64,000 nucleotides of DNA from Bifidobacterium aesculapii (GTDB taxonomy: Bacteria; Actinomycetota; Actinomycetes; Actinomycetales; Bifidobacteriaceae), in contig NZ_BCFK01000021.1 of assembly GCF_001417815.1 (NCBI RefSeq), positions 1-64,000 of the forward strand. The letters are read 5' to 3'. A program made the translations under genes and the position numbers. This document shows positions 17,861 to 26,482 of this stretch, piece by piece (the stretch's first letter is position 1; each line of letters begins with the position of its first letter). The notes beneath the pieces were generated by a model that was not told the DNA's origin, did no database searches, and saw nothing but the letters and a program-made list of their open reading frames with translations.

Positions 17861-17979
17861 CAGGCGGACTCGCCGCCCGGCGATGGTCCGGTCGGTCTCG
17901 TCGCGCGTCGGCTTTCGCGGGAAAAGAGAGGAAATGGTATTTCCGGTTACGTGGGGAAGGTTCACGTTACAGTGGCAAC

Positions 17980-19920
17980 GTGACTGAAATCGAGGAACTG
18001 ACCACCGACACGATACCCACGTCGCGCACGGGCTCGGGCGACGCGCATTCAAGGGAGCGCGGAGGACGCGGCGATGATGGTTACTCCGGTGGCGACGGCC
18101 ATCATCACGACAGCAGCTACCGTCGCCATCGCGAGAAGCGCATGCTACGCGACGCGTGGCTCGTGCTCGTCGCCGTGGTGCTGTCCGCCGTCATCCTCGT
18201 AGGTGTGTACGTCGCCGTCTCCGCGGCGCTCGTCGCGCGCGAGCTCCGCAGCGCCGCTGCGACGGTCAGTGACATACGCGATTTCGATGTGACCGAAGAC
18301 GGTGCAGTCGCGAAACTCGACGCCACGGCGCGTGATTTCCGCCAGCACGTGAACGCCGCATACCTGCACACGTCCAATCCGGTGTGGGCGGCGCTCGCGC
18401 ACGTGCCGCGCTACGGCGGCGACGTGCAGGCGATCCGGAGCACCGTTGGCGCGCTGCACACGCTCGCCAACGACGCGCTGCCGCTCATGGCCGACGCGGC
18501 GAACGACATCAACCCGGACGCCATCAGCATGGCCGACGGCACCATCAGCGTGCCCGGCCTCGACACCGCCGTGCCCAAACTCGCGAAAGCGAACGCCGCT
18601 GTGCTGCGTGCGAACAACGAGATGCAGTCCACCGACGGCGCGACGCTCGGCATGCTGCAACGGCAGCTCGAACCGGTGAAGGAGCAGTTCCTCACCCTCG
18701 CCTCCACGAGCGACGGCATGGCGCGCGCCGCGCGGCTCCTGCCGTCCATGCTCGGCACCAATGGCGACGGGGCTCCGCGCAACTACCTGCTGCTCGCGCA
18801 GAACAACGCGGAGATCCGCGCCACCGGCGGCATCGCCGGATCGTTGGGATTGCTGACCGTGACCGGAGGTCATGTCGAGATGCACGATTTCGTGCCGGCG
18901 GCCGGATTCGAGAAGCTCGACCAACCGGTCGTGCAGCTCACCGACAATGAGAACACGATATACGGGGAACGGCTCGGCGAGTTCATGCAGGACGTGAACT
19001 TCACGCCCGATTTCGCGCGGGCCGGCCAGATCGCCACCGCCATGTGGGGGGCGAAATACGGCGACCACGTGGACGGCGTGATCGCCATCGACCCCGTGTT
19101 CCTGCAGCAGGTGCTCGCCGTGACCGGATCGGTCACGGTGACGCAGGGGGGCTATACGGCGACGCTGGACGGCGGCAACACGGCCTCCGTGCTGTTGAAC
19201 GAGGTGTACCACCAGCTGCAAGGCAACGACGATCAGGACGCGTTCTTCTCGAACGCCTCCAAAACCGCGTTCGACAAGATCCTCCACTCGTCCGGCGCCG
19301 ATCCCGTGAAGCTCGGCAAGGCCGTCATGAACGCCGCGAAGGGCGGCCACTTCTACGTGTGGAGCGCGAACGCGGACGAGCAGAAACTGCTCGCCGGCAC
19401 CACGGTGGGCGGCACGCTCGTCACCAAGGATTCCGGCGCGTATCTCGGCATCGGCGGCGCGGCGCCGCAACAGGTGATCGGCGTGTACTACAACGACTCG
19501 ATGGCCTCCAAAATGGACTGGTACCTCGACCGCAAGGTGGAGGACAAGCTCGTCGAGACCTATGCGGACGGCAGCGAGAAGCACGAGGTGACCATCACCA
19601 TGCGCAACACGCTCGACGCCTCGCAGGTCGATTCACTGCCCGGGTATGTGGTCGGCACGTTGGAGAACGGCGCCGTGAAGGGCAACGTGCAGTTCATCAA
19701 CTACCTGTACGCGCCGGCCGGCGGCGGCATCCCCGACTATGCGGCCGGGCCGAACGGCGAGAAGGGCGACGTGTACGCCCTGCACGACGGGCTCACCGTG
19801 ATCGCCAAGCAGATCAGTCTTGCGCCGGGGGAGACGTATCAGGTGAAGGCGACCGTGGTCACCGCGCCCCATGCGGTGGGCGGGAAGACCGTGGTGCGCG
19901 AGACCGCGCACGCACGGTAG
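17980..19920 (+). CDS. DUF4012 membrane protein
   Basis: About 646 residues. A charged, His/Gly/Asp-rich cytoplasmic N-terminus of about 80 residues precedes one membrane helix (AWLVLVAVVLSAVILVGVYV); the rest is outside the cell. The central part, from RNYLLLAQNNAEIRATGGIAG to DGVIAIDPVFLQQVLAVTG, is the signature of DUF4012 proteins. Their biochemistry is not known, but in Actinobacteria they sit near surface-polysaccharide genes. Here the gene follows an LCP transferase. The frame is open back to a GTG at 17857 overlapping the LCP stop. I prefer GTG 17980 because TACAGT at 17968-17973 would start the mRNA almost exactly there, and the extra 41 residues look non-coding. If 17857 is used, the two genes overlap by 4 nt as an operon. 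Confidence 0.85.
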   Translation: MTEIEELTTDTIPTSRTGSGDAHSRERGGRGDDGYSGGDGHHHDSSYRRHREKRMLRDAWLVLVAVVLSAVILVGVYVAVSAALVARELRSAAATVSDIRDFDVTEDGAVAKLDATARDFRQHVNAAYLHTSNPVWAALAHVPRYGGDVQAIRSTVGALHTLANDALPLMADAANDINPDAISMADGTISVPGLDTAVPKLAKANAAVLRANNEMQSTDGATLGMLQRQLEPVKEQFLTLASTSDGMARAARLLPSMLGTNGDGAPRNYLLLAQNNAEIRATGGIAGSLGLLTVTGGHVEMHDFVPAAGFEKLDQPVVQLTDNENTIYGERLGEFMQDVNFTPDFARAGQIATAMWGAKYGDHVDGVIAIDPVFLQQVLAVTGSVTVTQGGYTATLDGGNTASVLLNEVYHQLQGNDDQDAFFSNASKTAFDKILHSSGADPVKLGKAVMNAAKGGHFYVWSANADEQKLLAGTTVGGTLVTKDSGAYLGIGGAAPQQVIGVYYNDSMASKMDWYLDRKVEDKLVETYADGSEKHEVTITMRNTLDASQVDSLPGYVVGTLENGAVKGNVQFINYLYAPAGGGIPDYAAGPNGEKGDVYALHDGLTVIAKQISLAPGETYQVKATVVTAPHAVGGKTVVRETAHAR

Positions 19921-19984
19921 ATGGCGCCACGCACGGACGTGTACGCGTAAATGCCCGAATAGTGAGATGGCTTTGCTGGGACGT

Positions 19985-20359
19985 CTACTGCAGGGCCTGC
20001 AGTCCGATCATTGCGGCCGCGCCTCCCATGCAGACGATGATGAGCAGCACCATGTCCAATCGGAACAGGAACCGTTCCCTGCGGTGGCGGCGCTTGATGC
20101 GCTCGATGTGCTCCTTGTTCAGGCGGTGCCCATGATGGCGGCGCTCAGCCTTCTCCTCCACGGCGATCACCGGCACCTCCTTGTCGACGGCGTTCATGTC
20201 GATGACCTGCTGCTGCGCATGCTTCTGGTCGTGCGACGATTCGACCTCAGGCTCTTCCTGCGGCTTGTCCGTCGACTCCTCCCGCGGCATGCGGCTCAGT
20301 CGATTCCTCTCCGACTGCGGTGGTCGGTTCGGCTGCAGTGCCTGCTCTCTCTCAGCCAT
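19985..20359 (-). CDS. Small tail-anchored-like membrane protein
   Basis: 124 residues. The first 85 or so are hydrophilic and rich in Glu, Gln, Arg and Asp. A basic patch (RLNKEHIERIKRRHRRERF) is followed by one membrane helix (LDMVLLIIVCMGGAAAMIGL) at the very C-terminus, so most of the protein is cytosolic. ATG 20359 has GGGGAG upstream; an earlier ATG at 20383 is less likely. No family recognised. It lies between the DUF4012 gene, with which it converges, and a divergent secreted-protein gene. Confidence 0.7.
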   Translation of the reverse strand: MAEREQALQPNRPPQSERNRLSRMPREESTDKPQEEPEVESSHDQKHAQQQVIDMNAVDKEVPVIAVEEKAERRHHGHRLNKEHIERIKRRHRRERFLFRLDMVLLIIVCMGGAAAMIGLQALQ

Positions 20360-20544
20360 CCTTGTATCTCCCCGATGCGGCATGATTATCGATTTCGGGC
20401 CAAATCATAGGCCTGACGGACACCATGTTACCCCGTTGTTAACCTCGGTCCCTACCGTTTCGTCACCCCCGGTGCTAGGCTGTACCGCAGAGGGAAGAGA
20501 GTGAAGATTCCTTCTCCGCCGCAAATTGAAGTGCATTATGCGTC

Positions 20545-20567
20545 GTGTGCAAAGGGGATTTGCACAC
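20545..20567 (+). promoter_or_regulatory. Leader hairpin before the secreted anchored protein
   Basis: GTGTGCAAA and TTTGCACAC form a perfect 9-bp stem with a GGGGA loop. It ends just before the GGAAGG ribosome-binding site of the gene at 20583. It could protect the mRNA or control ribosome access. Confidence 0.5.
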
Positions 20568-20582
20568 CGGAAGGATAGAGAG

Positions 20583-21143
20583 ATGAAGAAGATTTCCGCC
20601 GTTATGGCCGCCGTCGCGGCCCTGCTGTTCTCCGTGTTCGCGTTCGCCCCGACTGCCATGGCCGCCCCGTACTCCGCGACCATCACCCCGGGCACCTCCG
20701 AGGGTTCCGCCACCATCACCGTGACGATTGACGAGGCCACCGCCGAGGCGTACCCGTACGTCGCCATCCAGTACGATGACACTCAGGTCTCTGAGGTGAC
20801 CCCGGTCGCTCTGAAGACCACCACGTGGTACAAGGTCACCGACACGTTCGAGAAGAACGGTTCCAACTGGGAGAAGACCTTCAAGGTCAAGACCCTGAAC
20901 TGCAAGGATGCCGTCGTCACCGTCCTCGGCGCCAAGGCTGCCAATGGCGCCGGTGCGGAGGAAATCGGTAAGCAGACCGTGAGCTTCGCCAACACCTGCC
21001 CGGCCGGTCAGGGCGGCTCCAGCACCGGTGCCAGCACCACCGCGAAGACCGGTGTCACTGTGCTCCCGTACGCTGTGGCCGTCGTGCTGATGGCCGCCGC
21101 CGGCGCCGCCATGTTCGCCGTCCGCAAGAACAGCACCCGCTGA
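20583..21143 (+). CDS. Secreted, membrane- or wall-anchored protein
   Basis: 186 residues. A classic signal peptide (MKKISAVMAAVAALLFSVFA, cleavage near AMA-APYS) leads to a beta-sandwich-like domain of about 110 residues (SATITPGTSEGSATITVTI, then a Tyr/Trp-containing middle and a Cys pair, LNCKD and ANTCP, that could form a disulfide). A Gly/Ser/Thr linker, a hydrophobic helix (VLPYAVAVVLMAAAGAAMFA) and the tail RKNSTR follow. TTAKTGV just before the helix resembles a sortase signal but lacks the LP of LPXTG. GGAAGG supports the start. A strong terminator follows. Codon choice is that of a well-expressed gene (many AAG, AAC, GCC). Role unknown; surface location is inferred. Confidence 0.8.
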   Translation: MKKISAVMAAVAALLFSVFAFAPTAMAAPYSATITPGTSEGSATITVTIDEATAEAYPYVAIQYDDTQVSEVTPVALKTTTWYKVTDTFEKNGSNWEKTFKVKTLNCKDAVVTVLGAKAANGAGAEEIGKQTVSFANTCPAGQGGSSTGASTTAKTGVTVLPYAVAVVLMAAAGAAMFAVRKNSTR

Positions 21144-21191
21144 AATCGCGCTGGCCGGTTCAGGGCGTACACGCTGAATGACCGGTGATTC

Positions 21192-21224
21192 AAGCCCCCG
21201 ACCGTAAGGCCGGGGGCTTTTCGT
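21192..21224 (+). terminator. Rho-independent terminator
   Basis: AAGCCCCCG, a short loop containing ACCGTAAGGC, then CGGGGGCTT followed by TTCGTTTCC. It ends the transcript of the secreted anchored protein. Confidence 0.9.
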
Positions 21225-21233
21225 TTCCTTTCG

Positions 21234-21386
21234 TATAATGCGATAAGGGAAACCGTCGGATGGCCGGAAAGGCCTGACGGGGAAGGACGCATGCAGGCCA
21301 TCAAACAAGGATTCGTCATGCGCGATGGGCGGGTCAGACCGTCATCATCGCGACCGGTGAGGCGTCGAAGTCATTCCAAGGCATGA
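21234..21386 (+). other. TATAAT box and a 31-codon reading frame
   Basis: A perfect TATAAT (21234-21239) is followed 52 bp later by ATG 21291 with GGGGAAGGACGC in front. The frame, MQAIKQGFVMRDGRVRPSSS and onward to a stop at 21384-21386, has 31 codons. It may be a small peptide, a leader, or the remains of a longer gene. No homology recognised. Together with 21387-21534 this is a gene-poor stretch of more than 300 bp. A minus-strand frame at 21334-21585 exists but runs through the long hairpin and is not convincing. Confidence 0.3.
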
Positions 21387-21534
21387 TCCGCATGAACGCC
21401 ATCGGCACGCCATCGTGCGTGTACTGCGCCTGTCCGGCTGGAAAGGGCTCCACCGCGAGCCCTTTCCGAGACCGGCTGATTCGGTGCCCTCTACAGGCGT
21501 TTTCTTCGCCGACGCAAACGGCCATTCCCAGATC

Positions 21535-21588
21535 GTAATGAGAGTGGGGGTGCGGTTCAGGATTGAACCGCACCCCCACTCTCATTAC
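21535..21588. terminator. Perfect 25-bp inverted repeat after the RpfB-like gene
   Basis: GTAATGAGAGTGGGGGTGCG plus TTCA on one side pairs perfectly with its reverse complement on the other, with a GGAT loop. It lies 22 bp beyond the stop of the minus-strand gene 21611-22609. There is no run of T on either side, so it is either a T-less actinobacterial terminator or a repeat element. Confidence 0.7.
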
Positions 21589-21610
21589 GCCGCTCGGGCG
21601 TGCTGACGGA

Positions 21611-22609
21611 TCAGTAGCTGTGATGCGACTGCCAGTAGGTGTAGGCGCCGGTGATGCCGCCGTAGCGACCGTTGCAGTAGCTCACGAACCACTTGAACTG
21701 GGTCTGGTAGTTATCCGCCCAGTCGGCGCCGGCGGAGGCCATCTTCGAGCCGGGCAGCGCCTGCGGCAGACCGTAGGCACCGGAGGAGGCGTTCGTGGCG
21801 TGCGGGTTCCAGCCGGACTCGTGGTTGATGATGTACACGGCGGCCGTGAAGTCCGCTTCGCTGTAGCCGTTATCGATGAGCCAGTCATGCGCCCACGACT
21901 GCATCTCCGAAGCCGGCACCGTGGTGCCGAGCGAGTTGGAGGAGGACGAACCCGACGAGGAGCCGGACGACGAACCGGTGCCGACGAGCACGATGCGGTC
22001 GGTCGGAGCCTCTTTCACGTAGGAGGCGAACACGTTCGACGAAACGACCTTGCCGCCCGCACGGGTGACGAGGCTCGTGGTCTCCATCGTGCCGGCCTTG
22101 CCTTCCTGCTGGACCTTCTCCTGACCCTTCGGCAGCGCCTCGGTCTCCTTCTTCACCGTGTTGAACGCGATTTCGCTGTCGCTGGTCTCCAACGTGGCGC
22201 CCGCACGTTCGATGGTGATGACCGTGGACTCGGTGACCTTCGTGTCAAGCGAAGGGGAGACCGCGTCATCCGGGTCGAGCACGATGTCGCCCGCCTCGAG
22301 CACGGACTTCACGTCGGTGAAATCGTCACCCAGCACGGTGCGTGACTTGCCGTTGATCTTGACGGTCACATAGGAGGTGTTGCCGTTGAGATCACCACGC
22401 GCGCCGCCACGGGAGACACCGAGGGCGTTGCTGTCGGTGGCGGAGAATTCGGTGACCGCGGCATGCTCGTTCGACTGCTGGTAGAAGTTCCTCGACACGA
22501 TGCCGGCACCCGCAAGCATGCCCACCGTCGCGACGATGGCCGCGACACGCGCCCACTGGCGCTTGCTCAGGGATTTGAGGGTGGGCGTCTTCTTGCGATG
22601 ATTCGCCAT
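21611..22609 (-). CDS. RpfB-like DUF348-G5-lysozyme-like secreted protein
   Basis: 332 residues. The N-terminus has a basic start and a membrane/signal helix (ARVAAIVATVGMLAGAGIV). Next comes a ubiquitin-like DUF348 domain (YVTVKINGKSRTVLGDDFTD to STVITIERA) and a G5 domain (ETEALPKGQEKVQQEGKAGT to DRIVLVGT). A Ser/Gly linker leads to a C-terminal lysozyme-like/transglycosylase domain (AAVYIINHESGWNPHA with the probable catalytic Glu, then SSGAYGLPQALPG and YGGITGAYTYWQSH). This is the layout of actinobacterial RpfB and related wall hydrolases that cut or remodel peptidoglycan. AAGGAG is 6 nt before ATG 22609. A long inverted repeat follows the gene. Confidence 0.9.
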   Translation of the reverse strand: MANHRKKTPTLKSLSKRQWARVAAIVATVGMLAGAGIVSRNFYQQSNEHAAVTEFSATDSNALGVSRGGARGDLNGNTSYVTVKINGKSRTVLGDDFTDVKSVLEAGDIVLDPDDAVSPSLDTKVTESTVITIERAGATLETSDSEIAFNTVKKETEALPKGQEKVQQEGKAGTMETTSLVTRAGGKVVSSNVFASYVKEAPTDRIVLVGTGSSSGSSSGSSSSNSLGTTVPASEMQSWAHDWLIDNGYSEADFTAAVYIINHESGWNPHATNASSGAYGLPQALPGSKMASAGADWADNYQTQFKWFVSYCNGRYGGITGAYTYWQSHHSY

Positions 22610-22737
22610 AATGCTCCTTAGATTTCGTTGTGCCGCCCGTTCTATTGGATGCGCACGCGGCACTCACTAATCCACCAGTGTAGATGGCGTGTTGAACATT
22701 GCGTGAACGGGTCGGCGACCGGTGACGCTCTCCGGCG

Positions 22738-24378
22738 TCACTCGACCTCGTCCTGGGTGGAATTGCCGCCGCCGTTGTTGTTGCCGCTGCCGGCACCGGT
22801 CTGGTTGCCGCTGCCGGTGTTGCCGCTTTCCTGACTGCCGTTGCCGTTGTTGGTCTGTCCGCCATTGTTGGTCTGGCCGCCGGTGTTGCCACCGTTGTTG
22901 GTCTGGCCGGTGTTGTCGCCGGTCTGGTTGCCGGTGTTGCCGGTCTGGTTGCCGGTGTTGCCGTAATACGGGTTGCCGGTGTTGCCGTAGTACTGGTAGG
23001 TGTTGCCGTTGCCGTAATACCGGTAGGTGCTCTGCGTGTAGGCGTTCATCGAATCGTTGACCGCCGTGGATGCGTTCTGCAGGTCGGTCTGCGCCTGCGT
23101 GAGGTCGGCCAGCTTCGGGTCGGTCGCCTTGAGTAGCGCGTCCGCTTTGTCGACGGCCGCCTGCAGGGTCTGGCGCGTCGCGTCGTCCGCCACCGCGCCC
23201 TCGCTGTTCGTCAGCAGGGTCTTCGCGTCCGCCACGGCCTGTTTCAGCGTTTTCTTCGCGGCGTCGGTATCCGCCTTGGTCTTCTTCGCCTGACTATCGG
23301 TCACGGCCTTCACCGCAGCGGTGAGCGTCTTCGTGTCGGATCTGATTGTGCTGGCGAGCTGTGCGTTCTGCTTCGCGTTCGCGTTGAGCTGCGCGACCGG
23401 CAGCGTGGCCGTGCAGGCGTGCGTCGCATCCGTGGATTCGACGTCGTCGACGGCGTTCGTGAGCTTCGCCAGCGTCGAGGAGTCGGCGAGCTGGTCCGCC
23501 GGAATCTTCTGCGTGGTCTGTGCCTTCTCCAGTTCGGACGCCAACGCGTCGTTCGCCTTCGTCGCATCGTTCGCCGCGCTCTTGCATGCGGCGACCGCGG
23601 CGTTCAGCTGGGACTCGCGCTCCGTGCGCTGGAAGTAGCCGAACGCGGTCACGCCGGCCACGGCGGCGATCACCGCTATGGCGCCGACGCCGATGAGCAG
23701 CTTCTTGCGCGGGGAGATCGGCGGTTCCGCAGCCGCCTCGGCCGCTTCACCCGTGCCATCCCCGCCACCTGACGGCGGTTCGATACGGTCGCTCGTCCCC
23801 TCGATGATGCCGCGCAGGCCGGAGCCCTCCTGCGACGCGTCGGCGACCGCGCCCAACGCGTCCGGAGCGATGACGGTCGTCTCCTGCTGCGCGAACGCCG
23901 CATCCGCCGCCGCACGCGACGAGCCCGCACCCACCGGGGGCAGCACCGTCGTCTCCGACGTGGCCGTGGCCTGCGGGGCCGGCACCGGCGACTGTGCTAG
24001 CGGCGACGAGAACGTCGGATGATCGGCCTCCCACGCCTCGACACCGTGCCCGGGCTTGTTCACCGGCTCGCCGGACGAGGTGGAACGCGGCGCGGAAGCG
24101 GCGCCTGCCCCCTGCACGGGAATCGCGTCTGCCGCGGGAACAGTGCCGTCAGCCGGTGTGGCATCCGTCGCGTCGTCGCCCGTGCCGTCCACCTCCGGGA
24201 ACGACAACGCCCCCGTCCGCGCCTGAGACACATCCGCATCATCGATCGACGGGAACGTGAGCGCGGGAATGTCCCAGTCGCCTTCGTCCCCCGCACTCAG
24301 CAACGATGCCGGCGACTCGCCGAAAATCGGCTCGTCCGGCTGTTGCTTGGTGCCATCCTCCACATGCTTGTCCGCCAT
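22738..24378 (-). CDS. Single-pass membrane protein with coiled-coil and Asn/Gly-rich tail
   Basis: 546 residues. About 225 cytoplasmic residues, acidic and Ala/Pro-rich with repeated TTV motifs (ETTVLPPVG, ETTVIAPD) that could be phosphorylation sites. One membrane helix follows (KKLLIGVGAIAVIAAVAGVTAFGYF). The outer part is a long Ala/Lys/Asp/Gln-rich alpha-helical region (about 255-430), likely coiled coil, with a Cys pair. The C-terminal tail is a low-complexity string of Tyr-Gly-Asn and GNTGNQT-type repeats. Bifidobacterial homologs have been labelled colicin transporter, without proof as far as I know. Its position between an RpfB-like protein and thioredoxin, and its layout, suggest an envelope structural or sensing role. 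Confidence 0.8.
   Translation of the reverse strand: MADKHVEDGTKQQPDEPIFGESPASLLSAGDEGDWDIPALTFPSIDDADVSQARTGALSFPEVDGTGDDATDATPADGTVPAADAIPVQGAGAASAPRSTSSGEPVNKPGHGVEAWEADHPTFSSPLAQSPVPAPQATATSETTVLPPVGAGSSRAAADAAFAQQETTVIAPDALGAVADASQEGSGLRGIIEGTSDRIEPPSGGGDGTGEAAEAAAEPPISPRKKLLIGVGAIAVIAAVAGVTAFGYFQRTERESQLNAAVAACKSAANDATKANDALASELEKAQTTQKIPADQLADSSTLAKLTNAVDDVESTDATHACTATLPVAQLNANAKQNAQLASTIRSDTKTLTAAVKAVTDSQAKKTKADTDAAKKTLKQAVADAKTLLTNSEGAVADDATRQTLQAAVDKADALLKATDPKLADLTQAQTDLQNASTAVNDSMNAYTQSTYRYYGNGNTYQYYGNTGNPYYGNTGNQTGNTGNQTGDNTGQTNNGGNTGGQTNNGGQTNNGNGSQESGNTGSGNQTGAGSGNNNGGGNSTQDEVE
22776..23020 (-). repeat. Minisatellite coding the GNTGNQT tail
   Basis: Imperfect tandem units such as GTTGCCGGTGTTGCCGGTCT repeat through the 3' end of the gene at 22738-24378. 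Units are multiples of three, so length changes would keep the frame. Confidence 0.7.
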
Positions 24379-24458
24379 ATGCTCCTACACCCCCATACTT
24401 ATGCTGCCCCATATCATAGCGTGCCGGGTGGCTCGCGCATACGAAAGCCGCCCGGCCG

Positions 24459-24824
24459 CTACTCGGCCTGCGCGGCCCCGGCCTGCGCCGCGTTCAGGTC
24501 GAGCTTCTTCACCTGACCGATCAGATCGTCGAGATCCTCGGCACGCAGCGCGCCCGCCTGCTGGAACACCACCTGGCCGGACTTGACAATCATCAGCGTC
24601 GGCACCGCCTGGATGCCCGCGGCCGCCGCCAGATCCTGATTCTGATCGATGTCCACCTTCGCGAACACGATGCCCTTGTTCTCCGGCCTGTCGCTCGCCT
24701 CCTCGTAGATCGGGCCGAACGCGCGGCACGGACCGCACCATGTCGCCCAGAAATCGACGAACACGATGTCGTTGCCGGTGATGGTCTGCTCGAACTCAGC
24801 CGAAGTGATCTGCGTAGTGGCCAT
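24459..24824 (-). CDS. trxA: Thioredoxin
   Basis: 121 residues, cytosolic. VDFWATWCGPCRAFGPIYEE holds the active WCGPC; KVDIDQNQDLAAAAGIQAVPTLMI has the cis-Pro loop. Cys-to-Cys disulfide exchange keeps cytosolic proteins reduced. The length is slightly over the family's 105-110 because of an Ala/Gln-rich tail. AAGGAG sits 5 nt upstream of ATG 24824. Confidence 0.95.
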   Translation of the reverse strand: MATTQITSAEFEQTITGNDIVFVDFWATWCGPCRAFGPIYEEASDRPENKGIVFAKVDIDQNQDLAAAAGIQAVPTLMIVKSGQVVFQQAGALRAEDLDDLIGQVKKLDLNAAQAGAAQAE

Positions 24825-24998
24825 GGAATCTCCTTGAATCGCGGGTGCCGCAATGCCGACGGACGCCCATATGGAAACTGCTCCCGGCATCCAAGCAAAC
24901 CAGCACGGGCGAACAACACGCGAGCGCCACGCGGCCGATTGGGCTGAAGGCTGACCGCCGCGCACACGCCGTCACACTGCCGCGCGATAATGGGACGC

Positions 24999-25625
24999 AT
25001 GCCAGTGATGAATGATGAGGTGCCGGACGAAGGCGACTTCGACGCCGACCGTCCGCGCGGGGAATTCGACCACGTCACCCCGGAGGATTTCATCCGTGGA
25101 TCAGGCCACGGCAATCCCCCCGGATGGCTCGACCCCGCGGACATCAACCGCGCCCGCAGCCAGATGCCCATCGCGTACGTGGAGATCGTGCCCGTGCGCA
25201 CCGACGAATTCGGCCGTGTCGCGCAGGTCGGCTCCCTGCTGCGCGTCACCGACGACGGCTCCATCGAACGCGCCGTGATCTCCGGCCGCGTGCTCTTCCA
25301 CGAGACGCTGCGCGAAGCCATCGCACGCAACGTCGCCAAAGACCTCGGCGACATCGCCCTGCCCATGCTGCCCGTCAACCTGCAGCCCTTCACCGTCGCC
25401 GAATTCTTCCCCACGCCAGGGCTCAGCGAATACTACGACCCGCGCCAGCACGCCATCGCGCTGTGCTACGTGGTGCCCATCGCCGGCGACTGCCGCCCGC
25501 AGGACGAAACCCTCGACGTCGAATGGGTCGACCCCCACTCCGACATGCTCGCCACCTTCCTCGACCAGATGACCAACGGCCACGACCGCATCGTGCGCAA
25601 AGCCCTCGAATACTGCGGGGCATGA
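24999..25625 (+). CDS. DUF4916 Nudix-fold protein
   Basis: 208 residues. The segment from GRVLFHETLREAIARNVAKD has the spacing of a Nudix box but lacks the canonical REUXEEXGU acidic residues, so pyrophosphatase activity is doubtful. AYVEIVPVRTDEFGRVAQVG and the later HAIALCYVVP strand match the DUF4916 family of Actinobacteria. Start: GATAAT at 24986-24991 places transcription at about 24998, so ATG 24999 would be leaderless; ATG 24990 lies inside that box and ATG 25008 is also possible. The gene is followed with almost no gap by an alpha/beta hydrolase and NudC. Confidence 0.75.
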   Translation: MPVMNDEVPDEGDFDADRPRGEFDHVTPEDFIRGSGHGNPPGWLDPADINRARSQMPIAYVEIVPVRTDEFGRVAQVGSLLRVTDDGSIERAVISGRVLFHETLREAIARNVAKDLGDIALPMLPVNLQPFTVAEFFPTPGLSEYYDPRQHAIALCYVVPIAGDCRPQDETLDVEWVDPHSDMLATFLDQMTNGHDRIVRKALEYCGA

Positions 25626-25639
25626 AAGGAACCGACCCG

Positions 25640-26482
25640 ATGTTCACCATCCACAACCGCATCCTGCGCGACGGCGACGGCACGCCGCTCATCCTCGTCA
25701 ACGCCTACCCGGTCGACGGCCGCATGTGGACCGTCTGCGCCGAACGGATCGCCGCGCTCGCCGACGAGGCCGGTCTGCCCGCGTTCCCCATCTGGGCTCC
25801 GGACATGCCCGGCTCCGGGCTTTCCCCGGCCCCCTCCGACGCCGCATCCGGCCGCCGCGCCGCCAACGGCTCCTACCCGGACGCGCTCGACCGCATGGCC
25901 GAATCCTACGTGGAGCTCCTCTACCGCGGCGGCTATGAGAAGGCCGTGTGGGCGGGACTGTCCATGGGAGGCTACCTCGTCACCGACCTGTACCGCCTCC
26001 ACCCCGAAACCGTGGCCGGCATCGCCCTGTGCGACACCATGGCCGCATCCGACGGCGTCGGCGGCGAAGCCCGACTCGCCACGTCCGACGCATGCGAGCA
26101 GACCGATTCGGTCGAACCGGTCATGCACTTCGCGCAACCCGCCGACGGCGACTCCACCGTGAAGAAGACGCCCGAGTTCATCGAGACCATGACCGCGTGG
26201 ATTCGCGACCAGAACCCCGCCGGACTCGCCTGGCGACAGCGCATGACCTACGGGCGCACCGACCTCGCCGGCGTGCCCGAGACCGTGCGCGTGCCGGTCG
26301 CCGTCGTCTCCGGCGAACTCGACCCGACCTCGAATCCGTCCGTCATGCGCCCGCTCGCCGAACGCATCGGCGGGAATGCGACCTTCACCGCCATCGCCGA
26401 CTGCGGCCACTTCAGCGCCGTCGAACACCCCGACACCGTCGCCGCCGCGCTCGTCGACCTCGTGGGAAGGGTGAACGCATGA
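25640..26482 (+). CDS. Alpha/beta-hydrolase
   Basis: 280 residues. Catalytic triad: Ser in AGLSMGGYL, Asp in SGELDPTSN, His in DCGHFSAVEHP. The oxyanion segment LILVNAYPVDGRMW is near the start. Small-molecule ester or C-C bond hydrolase; substrate unknown. ATG 25640 has AAAGGA at the right distance. An upstream ATG at 25622 overlaps the previous stop (ATGA) and would add six residues. The 3' end overlaps the NudC start by 4 nt (ATGA), so these genes form one translation-coupled run. Confidence 0.88.
   Translation: MFTIHNRILRDGDGTPLILVNAYPVDGRMWTVCAERIAALADEAGLPAFPIWAPDMPGSGLSPAPSDAASGRRAANGSYPDALDRMAESYVELLYRGGYEKAVWAGLSMGGYLVTDLYRLHPETVAGIALCDTMAASDGVGGEARLATSDACEQTDSVEPVMHFAQPADGDSTVKKTPEFIETMTAWIRDQNPAGLAWRQRMTYGRTDLAGVPETVRVPVAVVSGELDPTSNPSVMRPLAERIGGNATFTAIADCGHFSAVEHPDTVAAALVDLVGRVNA

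Noticed and set aside
21334-21585. 83-codon minus-strand gene
   Set aside because: Its first 20 codons come from the long inverted repeat and no family or start signal is seen; it might be a remnant but cannot be supported.
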